From Mucilaginibacter sp. SJ (GTDB lineage: Bacteria > Bacteroidota > Bacteroidia > Sphingobacteriales > Sphingobacteriaceae): a stretch of 64,000 nucleotides of DNA. The stretch lies in the NCBI RefSeq assembly GCF_028993635.1, contig NZ_CP118631.1, positions 992,001 through 1,056,000 on the forward strand. Reading direction: 5' to 3'. A program made the position numbers and the translations under genes. Shown here piece after piece: positions 57,433 through 64,000 of this stretch. Numbering within the stretch: position 1 is the first letter of the stretch; each line of letters opens with the position of its first letter. The notes under the pieces were generated by a model that was given only the letters and a program-made list of their open reading frames with translations, had not been told where the DNA came from and did no database searches.

Positions 57433-57747
57433 TCAGTTTTGAGAATCTTTATTTACCGCATGCGGAATAGTCAATAATACCTCATTTTTTATGGCCGGCG
57501 GAATAACCAGCATCGGCTGAGAAATAATCTCACTTTTACTATCCGGCGAAAGGCAGCTTGCAACTAAAACTAAACATCCCTTTTCAGCTTCAAATGTCAC
57601 TGTTATTTTTAGTTGCTTCAGGCATTCAAGGTCCTGGTAGGCTGTACGGGTACTGATATGAAAATGTGATTTCAGCAGGTCGATAGAAACCACATCCCTG
57701 GTTTGCAGCAGCACCAATACTCTGAGCAACCTGTCGGCTCTGTTCAT
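57433..57747 (-). CDS. Small HTH protein, DeoR/HTH_11-type domain without effector domain
   Basis: The 104-residue protein begins RADRLLRVLVLLQTRDVVS, then a helix-turn-helix (IDLLKSHFHISTRTAYQDLECLKQLKI) like the N-terminal domain of YafY/WYL-type regulators. The WYL or other sensor domain is missing; the remaining ~40 residues are unassigned (SKSEIISQPMLVIPPAI). It may be a short stand-alone repressor or a truncated regulator. It reads leftward, beside the DHFR-like gene. Confidence 0.65.
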   Translation of the reverse strand: MNRADRLLRVLVLLQTRDVVSIDLLKSHFHISTRTAYQDLECLKQLKITVTFEAEKGCLVLVASCLSPDSKSEIISQPMLVIPPAIKNEVLLTIPHAVNKDSQN

Positions 57748-57851
57748 AACGGATCACATTTTTTCATACAAAGGTGTAACTCGCTATTGACAACAGTGTG
57801 TCAGCAGTAAAATGCGTTTTTAAACCGGCTGGTTCGATTCTGTTACCTACG

Positions 57852-58427
57852 TTAATTAGGTGATTGGTAAACCATCAAAATAACACCCGATGAAAAAACT
57901 TTCTTTAAAACCAGTTTTAAAGGCAAGTTGTTTTTTACCTCCTTGAAAAGCGACTTACCATTGCCTAAAATTACTGGGTGGATCCAAAACTGGTACTCAT
58001 CAACCAAATTCGCGGCCATCAGTTTTTTGACCACACGGATGCTTCCGTAAGTAAGAATGTCACGGCCCTGCTGCTTTTTTAAATGCTCAACAACCCTCCT
58101 TAGATTTCCTTTGAACAGTAATGAATTGTTCCACCACACGGAGGTCATTGTTGAGGACATAACCACTTTTTGGTAATTGTTCATCATATCTGCATAAGCA
58201 ATATCCGTACGGGGAAAGTTCATACACTTAGCCTGAAAGGGCCAATAGGCAGCCATAGCCTGATACGTGTTTTTGCCCAATAAAATAGTATCAGCCCGGC
58301 TAAGCAATTCTGTTGTTGTCTCGGCTATTTCATCCGTCCAGTATTGATAGTGCCAATCCAGGCCCTCATCCTCTGCTGCTACAAAACCATCCAGCGTAAT
58401 GTTTAAGGATACGATTAGTTTGCGCAT
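57852..58427 (-). CDS. Dihydrofolate reductase family protein (RibD C-terminal type)
   Basis: I use ATG 58427; the longer frame opens with TTG. The 191-residue protein matches RibD_C/DHFR-like oxidoreductases: MRKLIVSLNITLDGFVAAED, ADTILLGKNTYQAMAAYWP, the NADPH-loop QQGRDILTYGSIRVVKKLM, and EYQFWIHPVILGNGKSLF. Members reduce small substrates with NADPH; many in Bacteroidota are of unknown specificity. It probably shares a transcript with the DoxX-like gene 63 bp upstream and is under the control of the divergent GlxA-type regulator. Confidence 0.85.
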   Translation of the reverse strand: MRKLIVSLNITLDGFVAAEDEGLDWHYQYWTDEIAETTTELLSRADTILLGKNTYQAMAAYWPFQAKCMNFPRTDIAYADMMNNYQKVVMSSTMTSVWWNNSLLFKGNLRRVVEHLKKQQGRDILTYGSIRVVKKLMAANLVDEYQFWIHPVILGNGKSLFKEVKNNLPLKLVLKKVFSSGVILMVYQSPN

Positions 58428-58489
58428 GGTAATAAACAAACAAACCGGGTTTATTGATAAACCCGGGATTTATAATTAAACCAATAACA

Positions 58490-58912
58490 TTAAGCCAGTT
58501 CGGTATTTCCGGCAAATTTAGTGTTGGTTAAGCCTAGTTCTCTTACCTGCTCATACCTTTTCCATAAATAGTAGGTAAAAAACATAACAAGCAGCATAAC
58601 TACCGGCGGAATGAGCATTGCAGCCTTGGCTCCAATAGCAAGCCATGATAAAAATGCACCGATAAAGCTAATGGTGAAGCCTGAATAAGCCCATTCTTTA
58701 ATAACCAGGTACCTGGTTTGCGCTATGGCCAATACACCTGCTATTTTTGCCCATCCCATAATAACCATGAGGTAAAAGGGATAACCAAGTTTAGCTAATG
58801 AATCTTTGCCCGCCTGCTGCATAGTGATTCCCCCATAAGCATCGCCAAGCATAGCCAATAAAAAAAGGACGGTAAAGATCCAGTACAGGGTTTTAATTGT
58901 TTTTGGTTTCAT
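58490..58912 (-). CDS. DoxX-like membrane protein
   Basis: The 140-residue protein has four hydrophobic helices (LYWIFTVLFLLAMLGD, LGYPFYLMVIMGWAKIAGVLAI, WAYSGFTISFIGAFLSWLAIG, IPPVVMLLVMFFTYYLW). The GYP and K-x-x-G-V/L-A motif after the second helix fits the DoxX-like family, inner-membrane proteins linked to redox or stress. It begins a two-gene leftward unit with the DHFR-like gene. Confidence 0.8.
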   Translation of the reverse strand: MKPKTIKTLYWIFTVLFLLAMLGDAYGGITMQQAGKDSLAKLGYPFYLMVIMGWAKIAGVLAIAQTRYLVIKEWAYSGFTISFIGAFLSWLAIGAKAAMLIPPVVMLLVMFFTYYLWKRYEQVRELGLTNTKFAGNTELA

Positions 58913-58953
58913 GATGATATTTGTTTTGCGTGATTATATGTTTGTTAACGATA

Positions 58954-58968
58954 CAAAGTTATCTGGGA
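58954..58968 (-). promoter_or_regulatory. DoxX promoter -7 element overlapped by operator half 1
   Basis: On the minus strand TAACTTTG (58961-58954) is an exact -7 consensus about 42 bp before the DoxX ATG. It overlaps GTTATCTGGGA (58958-58968), the left arm of an inverted repeat. Confidence 0.5.
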
Positions 58969-59032
58969 CAATAAAGTTGTGTAGCACGTAAAAAGGACTT
59001 GTTAAGGGGTTGTTTGCGACTTTAGTGTTCAC

Positions 59033-59051
59033 TATCTTTATCCCAGATAAC
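59033..59051 (+). promoter_or_regulatory. Regulator promoter -7-like element and operator half 2
   Basis: TATCTTTA (59033-59040) differs by one base from the -7 consensus and abuts TCCCAGATAAC (59041-59051), the exact complement of the left arm. It lies 18 bp before the regulator ATG. Confidence 0.5.
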
Positions 59052-59069
59052 CAGTTATACAATAAAAAA

Positions 59070-60050
59070 ATGAAACATGTTGCCATTCTGATACCCAATG
59101 AAGCAGTTTTAGCCAGCATAGTTGACGCCCGAACCATTTTTACAGGTGCCAACGATTTTTTACAATCGATGGGGAGGCAACCTGTTTTTGACGTACAGAT
59201 GGTTGGGCTTTCTAAAGAAGTTAAGGTGCATGGCGGCATGTTTTCGGTTCATACGGATATTTTATTAAGCGATCTGCAAAAAAGCGATATGGTAATCATC
59301 CCTGCCATAAGCGGTGATCTTCAAAACGCGGTAAACGTAAACCGGGATTTTGTACCGTGGATCATCAACCAATACAATAATGGCGCAGAAATAGCAAGTC
59401 TTTGCATCGGCTCATTCATATTGGCGTCTACGGGATTATTGAACGGTAAAGAATGTTCCAGCCATTGGATCACAGCCGATGCGTTCAGAAATATGTTTCC
59501 GGAAGTGAAACTGGTTGACGGACGTATTGTTACCGAACAGCAGGGTTTATATTCAAGCGGTGGTGCCACTTCATACTGGAGCTTATTATTGTTACTGATT
59601 GAGAAGTATGCCGGCCGGGATATAGCCATCATGGCCGCCAAAATCTATGCTTTGGAGATCGACCGGAAAAGTCAGTCCCCTTTTGCGATGTTCACGGGAC
59701 AAAAAAAGCACGAGGACAATCCTATAAAGCAAGCCCAGGAATACATAGAAAATAACGTTACTGAAAAAATCTCAGTTGAAGACCTGTCATCAATGTACGC
59801 TATTGGCCGCAGGCATTTTGAACGCCGGTTTAAAAAAGCCACCAATAATACGCCGGTTGAATATATACAACGCGTAAAAATTGAAGCAGCCAAAAAGCAA
59901 TTGGAAAGTACCCCCAAAAACATCAATGAGGTAATGTATGATGTTGGGTATACCGATGCCAAGGCATTTCGTACAGTTTTTAAAAAGATCACCGGGCTCT
60001 CGCCAATTGATTACCGTAATAAATATAACAAAGAAGCGGCTGTAGCATAG
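59070..60050 (+). CDS. GlxA-type AraC-family transcriptional regulator
   Basis: ATG 59070 (MKHVAILIPNEAVLASI) is chosen; the frame stays open 20 codons upstream into the operator. The 326-residue protein has an N-terminal DJ-1/PfpI class-I glutamine amidotransferase-like domain with a Cys in IASLCIGSFILAST. The C-terminal AraC HTH pair reads KISVEDLSSMYAIGRRHFER and INEVMYDVGYTDAKAFRTVF then GLSPIDYRNKY. GlxA-type proteins activate or repress divergent genes in response to small molecules. It is divergent from DoxX/DHFR-like, with a paired repeat between. Confidence 0.9.
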   Translation: MKHVAILIPNEAVLASIVDARTIFTGANDFLQSMGRQPVFDVQMVGLSKEVKVHGGMFSVHTDILLSDLQKSDMVIIPAISGDLQNAVNVNRDFVPWIINQYNNGAEIASLCIGSFILASTGLLNGKECSSHWITADAFRNMFPEVKLVDGRIVTEQQGLYSSGGATSYWSLLLLLIEKYAGRDIAIMAAKIYALEIDRKSQSPFAMFTGQKKHEDNPIKQAQEYIENNVTEKISVEDLSSMYAIGRRHFERRFKKATNNTPVEYIQRVKIEAAKKQLESTPKNINEVMYDVGYTDAKAFRTVFKKITGLSPIDYRNKYNKEAAVA

Positions 60051-60280
60051 GTATGTCCATCAGAATTTTGGACTTCTGCTAACTCTCGGTTACCTATACT
60101 CCAGCTTTGTTATTATCGAAAATACCTATTGATTATCAACCGGAGCCTATTGTATTGCAGCAAGTACTGACCAATCCGGCTTCCACCTTAAAAACATTAC
60201 ATTCTGTCAATAAAATTAATCCTAACAAATAGCCAAATATTCCGTTTAAAAATTACATTTTTGCCCCAAAATTTTTAAGG

Positions 60281-61675
60281 ATGCAGAGTTATCAGGAATT
60301 TCTTGACTTAAGTGTAGGCTTTCCACAGGATGGTTTTGAGATCATCGACGATGAACTATACTTTCAGGACCTAAATTTGATGGAGATGATTGAAACGTAC
60401 GGTACTCCCCTACGCTTTACTTATCTGCCTATGATATCCAAAAAGATCCAGCAAGCCAAATTGCTGTTTCAACAGGCCATCATCAAAAACAACTATCGCG
60501 GCAGCTATAAATACTGCTATTGTACCAAGAGCTCGCATTTCAAGCACATTGTTGAAGAAGCCCTGAAAAACGAGATCCACCTGGAAACATCATCGGCGTT
60601 TGATATGCCTATGATTGATGCGCTGGAGAAAAAAGGTACTGTAACAAAGGATATAACCGTAATATGCAACGGCTTTAAAACCTTCCAGTACAAAACATAT
60701 ATTATTGATATGCTGCATGATGGCTTTAAAAACATCATTCCGGTATTGGATAATAAAGAAGAATTTAACCTTTACGACGACGAAATTGAGATGGACACCC
60801 CTTGCAACCTGGGCATCCGGATTGCAGCTGAAGAACAGCCTGATTCTCAGTTTTATACTTCACGTTTGGGTGTGCGTATGGAAGATGTTATTGATTTTTA
60901 TCATAACAAAATTGAGGATAACCCTAACTTCCAGGTTAAGCTGTTACATTTCTTCATCAACTCCGGTATATCCGATACACCATACTACTGGAACGAGCTT
61001 GAAAAATATGTAACTCTTTACTGCAAATTCAAAAAAGTGAATCCGCATCTGGATACGCTTGACATTGGCGGTGGTATGCCATTTAAAGACTCGCTGGTTT
61101 TTGATTTTGATTATGAATACATGATCAACGAAATTGTAAGCCGGATCAAAGAGATCTGTGCCGAGCATGACACCATGGAACCGGATATCATTACCGAGTT
61201 CGGTAAGTATACTGTAGCCGAAGCTTCAGGCATCTTGTACAAGGTATTAGGCCGTAAACAACAAAACGATCGCGAACGCTGGCTGATGCTTGATGGCTCA
61301 TTCATTACCAATCTACCTGACGTTTGGGCGCTGAACCAAAAATACATCCTGTTGCCGGTTAACAACTGGGATTCGGAATATGAACGTGTAAACCTTGGGG
61401 GTATTACCTGCGATGGGCAGGATTATTACAACCAGGAAGCGCATATGAACAGCGTATTTATGCCTAAAACCCGTAAGGTGCAATATTTAGGCTTCTTTAA
61501 TACCGGCGCCTACCAGGAAGTATTAAGTGGCTACGGCGGTATCCACCACTGCCTGTTGCCATCACCCAAGCATGTGATCATTCGCCGTAACAGGGACGAA
61601 ACATTTAACTTTGAGGTATTTGGAGAAGAGCAAAACAGCAAGCAAGTATTGAAAATTCTGGGTTATACCACGTAA
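60281..61675 (+). CDS. Biosynthetic arginine decarboxylase, PLP-dependent (alanine-racemase fold)
   Basis: The 464-residue protein has the fold III decarboxylase pattern: PLP Lys ~83 in YKYCYCTKSSHF, HLETSSAFDMPMIDAL, LDTLDIGGGMPF (phosphate-binding Gly loop), DIITEFGKYTVAEASG (E-F-G-R/K-like PLP contact), and a late QEVLSGYGGIHHC. Bacteroidota of this group annotate it as arginine decarboxylase (agmatine for polyamine synthesis); ornithine or diaminopimelate decarboxylase is less likely from the lineage. It lies alone with its own terminator. Confidence 0.85.
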   Translation: MQSYQEFLDLSVGFPQDGFEIIDDELYFQDLNLMEMIETYGTPLRFTYLPMISKKIQQAKLLFQQAIIKNNYRGSYKYCYCTKSSHFKHIVEEALKNEIHLETSSAFDMPMIDALEKKGTVTKDITVICNGFKTFQYKTYIIDMLHDGFKNIIPVLDNKEEFNLYDDEIEMDTPCNLGIRIAAEEQPDSQFYTSRLGVRMEDVIDFYHNKIEDNPNFQVKLLHFFINSGISDTPYYWNELEKYVTLYCKFKKVNPHLDTLDIGGGMPFKDSLVFDFDYEYMINEIVSRIKEICAEHDTMEPDIITEFGKYTVAEASGILYKVLGRKQQNDRERWLMLDGSFITNLPDVWALNQKYILLPVNNWDSEYERVNLGGITCDGQDYYNQEAHMNSVFMPKTRKVQYLGFFNTGAYQEVLSGYGGIHHCLLPSPKHVIIRRNRDETFNFEVFGEEQNSKQVLKILGYTT

Positions 61676-61699
61676 CGGTATATCTAATCATAACAGCAT

Positions 61700-61730
61700 A
61701 AAAAAGGTGGCCATTTCGGTCACCTTTTTT
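61700..61730. terminator. Terminator after arginine decarboxylase
   Basis: AAAAAAGGTGGCC pairs with GGTCACCTTTTTT (one G-T) around ATTTC. It serves the convergent small gene as well. Confidence 0.9.
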
Positions 61731-61732
61731 GC

Positions 61733-61966
61733 TTAACGGCCTATGGTGCCATCTCCGACACCTGCTCCTTCAACATTTGGATCCGGAAGATCAGCCAGGC
61801 TCCCATCCTCATGTAAAACTTTAAAGTGTTTTCTTTGAGGACCTCTTGTTTCAAGACAGGGATTGTTTCGGGCAGCATAGTTATAGCTGTCTGTAATGTT
61901 ACTTTCCCTTGTCTCCTTAATATTACCCTGCCGGGAAGCAGGATAGTCATTTTTATAATCATTCAT
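61733..61966 (-). CDS. Small hydrophilic protein, function unknown
   Basis: The 77-residue protein is Asn/Asp-rich and without hydrophobic segments, including TDSYNYAARNNPCLETRGPQ, KHFKVLHEDGSLADLPDPN and a Gly-rich C-terminus. It starts 18 bp after the stop of the next acidic gene, which suggests one transcript. No family recognised. A reading frame in an overlapping register covers the same region but lacks sensible composition. Confidence 0.5.
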   Translation of the reverse strand: MNDYKNDYPASRQGNIKETRESNITDSYNYAARNNPCLETRGPQRKHFKVLHEDGSLADLPDPNVEGAGVGDGTIGR

Positions 61967-61984
61967 GATTATACCCTCCTTTTA

Positions 61985-62386
61985 TTAAATCCCTTCAGTT
62001 CCTGGTTCGTGACCAACCATTCTGCCTGTAGTGCGTCCTTGCGGGCGGCTCTCAAAATCGGTTTTAGCTGGGCCCACCGACGGAAATTCCTTTTTATTCG
62101 GCGGTGTTACATCTGTTTGTTCGCTAAATGACGTATCGGCACTTCTGTTGGGCTGGTCAATCTCCGATTGGCTATGGGTACCCACCTGTTCGTCTTCGGT
62201 TTTTTCTACCTCAGGCTGTTCATCATAGTCTACTATATCGTCTACCTCATCCAGATCATCATCATCGTTTTCAAGATCACGGTTTGGATAGGCTTCATTA
62301 CCATTCACAGAAAATGAATTGGTGTTGTTTTCAAAATCATTACGATCATTATCCTGGTTTCCCCAGTTTTCATTATTGGTATTCAT
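61985..62386 (-). CDS. Small highly acidic low-complexity protein
   Basis: The 133-residue protein has no leader or membrane helix. It is dominated by Asn, Asp and Glu (NDDDDLDEVDDIVDYDEQ at ~40-57) with a Pro/Gly-rich C-terminus. Probably disordered, perhaps a nucleic-acid mimic or ion-binding protein, but this is not shown. It is followed by a second small hydrophilic gene. Confidence 0.5.
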   Translation of the reverse strand: MNTNNENWGNQDNDRNDFENNTNSFSVNGNEAYPNRDLENDDDDLDEVDDIVDYDEQPEVEKTEDEQVGTHSQSEIDQPNRSADTSFSEQTDVTPPNKKEFPSVGPAKTDFESRPQGRTTGRMVGHEPGTEGI

Positions 62387-62648
62387 AGGTTTTAATTTTA
62401 GTTGTCATTAAATAAACCCACGAAATAATTGTATTGTTTTATTTTTTATCCTTTTAAGAAATTAAATATCGTAAATTAAAACTATTATAGTTGTAATTAT
62501 CAGGAAGCTTCGAAATGGTTTATAAATGCTTACGCTGCATGGCATAATTGCCTCTTCACAAGCCAAACCGAATTACAGAGCATAATTCGGACTAATTTTG
62601 AACGATACAACAATTTATGCGCCGGTATATTAAAAACGCTTTTAAGAA

Positions 62649-63665
62649 TTAAAAAGTATGCTGAGGGCAAGTTACTTTATATCGATTATTAAGCAGGATG
62701 CCTAACACAATTTCATGCGAACCATGACTCACCGTGTTTAGGGCAGATGTCGTAAAATCATATGAATAGCCAACATTAATAAGCGAACTCAGGTTAAATC
62801 CAACCAATGCCGCGTATGAATCATTCCGGCGGTATGAACCACCAATCCAAAATCTGTCTTTGAATGACATTTTCATGTTCACATCAAAAGTTACCGGAAC
62901 CGGTGCTATAAATTTCAACAAGGCTGAAGGCATAAGCGTAATATCATCAGATACAAAAAGCTTAACACCGCCAGTCACAAAATAATGCGGTACCGTTTTG
63001 TTTTGTACAGCAGTTGTCGAAGTAGTTACATATAAATTTTGCGGAAGGATTTGCTGTACCGAGGCGCCAAAAAAATAATTAGATGAATATGCCCATACAC
63101 CGACTCCCAAATCAGGTTTCCACTGTGCCCCTGCAATGCTATTGATAGTTGGATCATTTTGGTCGACATACGTAAGTTTACTTTTGTCGATAATATTATG
63201 ACTTACCCCGGCAGATACCCCTACCGCTAAATTTAACTTTTCGGTAAGGCCGAGGTGATAAGCATAAGTTGCGTCAATATTGGTTTGTGTTATCGGGCCT
63301 GTTTTATCAGACACTACCATTAAGCCTACACCATGATGCGGCTCGGCAGCCATGTAATTTTGTGTATATGACCTGCTTGATGGGTTTAAACCTCCACCCG
63401 CAGGAAATGCAGTAGCATCGCCCTGTAAAAACCGGTTACCTATAGGCGCGTTTACTGAAAAATAGGATGTTACCGGCGCGCCTTCAAGCCCTGTCCATTG
63501 GCTGCGATAACCCAGTTTTACATCGGTATAATTTTCAATACCACTTAACGCAGGGTTTAAAAGGTAATTATTGAATACGTATTGAGTGTACTGCGGCCGT
63601 TGCTGTGCTTTTGCCAATTGAATTGTTACAGCAATAATAAGTAGAGTATATAAAATTCGCTTCAT
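62649..63665 (-). CDS. PorP/SprF family type IX secretion membrane protein
   Basis: The 338-residue protein has a signal peptide (LLIIAVTIQLAKAQ) and the PorP/SprF pattern: YTQYVFNNYLLNPALSGIEN, LGYRSQWTGLEGAPVTSYF, NAPIGNRF, GVGLMVVSDKTGPI, NLAVGVSAGVS and a barrel ending SLINVGYSYDFTTS. These outer-membrane proteins help type IX secretion or anchor proteins to the surface, usually paired with a large CHU_C protein, and one such gene lies 2 bp upstream. It is a member of a large paralogous family, so a specific symbol is not assigned. Confidence 0.9.
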   Translation of the reverse strand: MKRILYTLLIIAVTIQLAKAQQRPQYTQYVFNNYLLNPALSGIENYTDVKLGYRSQWTGLEGAPVTSYFSVNAPIGNRFLQGDATAFPAGGGLNPSSRSYTQNYMAAEPHHGVGLMVVSDKTGPITQTNIDATYAYHLGLTEKLNLAVGVSAGVSHNIIDKSKLTYVDQNDPTINSIAGAQWKPDLGVGVWAYSSNYFFGASVQQILPQNLYVTTSTTAVQNKTVPHYFVTGGVKLFVSDDITLMPSALLKFIAPVPVTFDVNMKMSFKDRFWIGGSYRRNDSYAALVGFNLSSLINVGYSYDFTTSALNTVSHGSHEIVLGILLNNRYKVTCPQHTF

Positions 63666-63667
63666 TT

Positions 63668-64000
63668 TTATCTGATAATGGTCACATTACCGGCAATAAC
63701 CTCCCGGCCATTTTTGGGGTCAATAATATAATAATAAGTCCCTGGAGGCAAATATAAGCCTTTGTATTTCCCATCCCAGGGTACACTATAACCAATTGAC
63801 GAATATACCTTTTCTCCGAATCGGTTGTATACGTCAACCTTATTATTTGGATAACTTTCTAAATATTTAACATTCCAAATGTCATTTACCCCATCTCCAT
63901 TAGGCGTAAACACATTGGGAACGACTAAAAACTTTAAAACCTTTACTGATACGCTGGCCATAGCCTGGCATCCATGTGCCGATGTAACCACTACCTGATA
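63668..64000 (-). CDS. Type IX secretion type B sorting domain protein, C-terminal fragment
   Basis: The frame runs in from the right edge; only the last ~110 residues are visible. They are the gliding-motility-associated C-terminal domain: VVPNVFTPNGDGVNDIWNV, KVDVYNRFGEKVYSS, YSVPWDGKYKGLYLPPGTYYY, ending VIAGNVTIIR. A segment with a Cys (YQVVVTSAHGCQAMASV) precedes it and resembles the end of a PKD-like repeat. This domain directs export by the type IX system to the cell surface. The stop is 2 bp before the PorP/SprF start, a common pairing. Confidence 0.9.
   Translation of the reverse strand, partial: YQVVVTSAHGCQAMASVSVKVLKFLVVPNVFTPNGDGVNDIWNVKYLESYPNNKVDVYNRFGEKVYSSIGYSVPWDGKYKGLYLPPGTYYYIIDPKNGREVIAGNVTIIR

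Noticed and set aside
60051..60280. Promoter for arginine decarboxylase at the TACATTTTTG run
   Set aside because: The -7 spacing differs by two bases from TAnnTTTG and no -33 element was found.
1..64000. CRISPR array
   Set aside because: No series of evenly spaced identical repeats and no cas genes were seen.

Overview
The window looks like a chromosomal segment of a Bacteroidota member, most likely family Sphingobacteriaceae (Mucilaginibacter/Pedobacter-like). The evidence is a SusC/SusD pair, two CRTAC1/FG-GAP lipoproteins, a PorP/SprF protein next to a gliding-type C-terminal sorting domain (type IX secretion), a DUF6377-type regulator, DUF5977 repeats, a Bacteroidota biosynthetic arginine decarboxylase, and TAnnTTTG-like -7 promoter elements. 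The genus is an inference. No intact rRNA, tRNA or CRISPR array was seen.

Positions 1-18110 look like an accessory island. It opens with a pseudopilin and the start of a probable prepilin peptidase. Next comes a graveyard of joined fragments: a tyrosine-recombinase arm-domain relic, a frameshifted outer-membrane barrel fragment, and a frameshifted RHS gene whose variable tip is followed 4 bp later by a small secreted LRR-like protein. After a lipoprotein gene come a 3-TM protein, an intact 1225-residue RHS protein, a 1299-residue DUF5977/RHS-like protein and three tail-fibre-like paralogues, one of them frameshifted. All of this last group reads leftward as one apparent operon. The island ends in a gene-free stretch that holds a degenerate tRNA-like sequence, two Bacteroidota-type promoter matches and, at 18094-18109, a 16-bp match to the 3' end of a tRNA-Ser followed by a terminator. 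I read this last site as an attachment-site scar.

Positions 18255-49180 are mostly secreted catabolism. An Sde182-like protein, a DNase II homologue without a signal peptide and a lipoprotein phosphoesterase come first, followed by an SNF2 helicase. Then come a GH130 protein divergent from a GH37 trehalase, a GH65 enzyme co-transcribed with a vanadium-haloperoxidase/PAP2 lipoprotein, a GyrI-like protein, two giant CRTAC1 lipoproteins, SusD, SusC and a TPR-TM-HTH regulator. Together these suggest a glycan utilisation locus for an alpha-glucoside such as trehalose or a related sugar.

Positions 49656-64000 are mixed. They hold a small secreted protein, an RRM RNA-binding protein, phosphoglucomutase, and a tightly overlapping three-gene operon (inner-membrane protein, cytoplasmic SH3-S8 protease, large secreted barrel-tailed protein) that I could not match to a known system. 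Then come a small HTH protein, a DHFR-like/DoxX pair divergent from a GlxA-type regulator with an 11-bp inverted repeat on each side, arginine decarboxylase, two small low-complexity proteins, and the type IX secretion pair cut by the window end.
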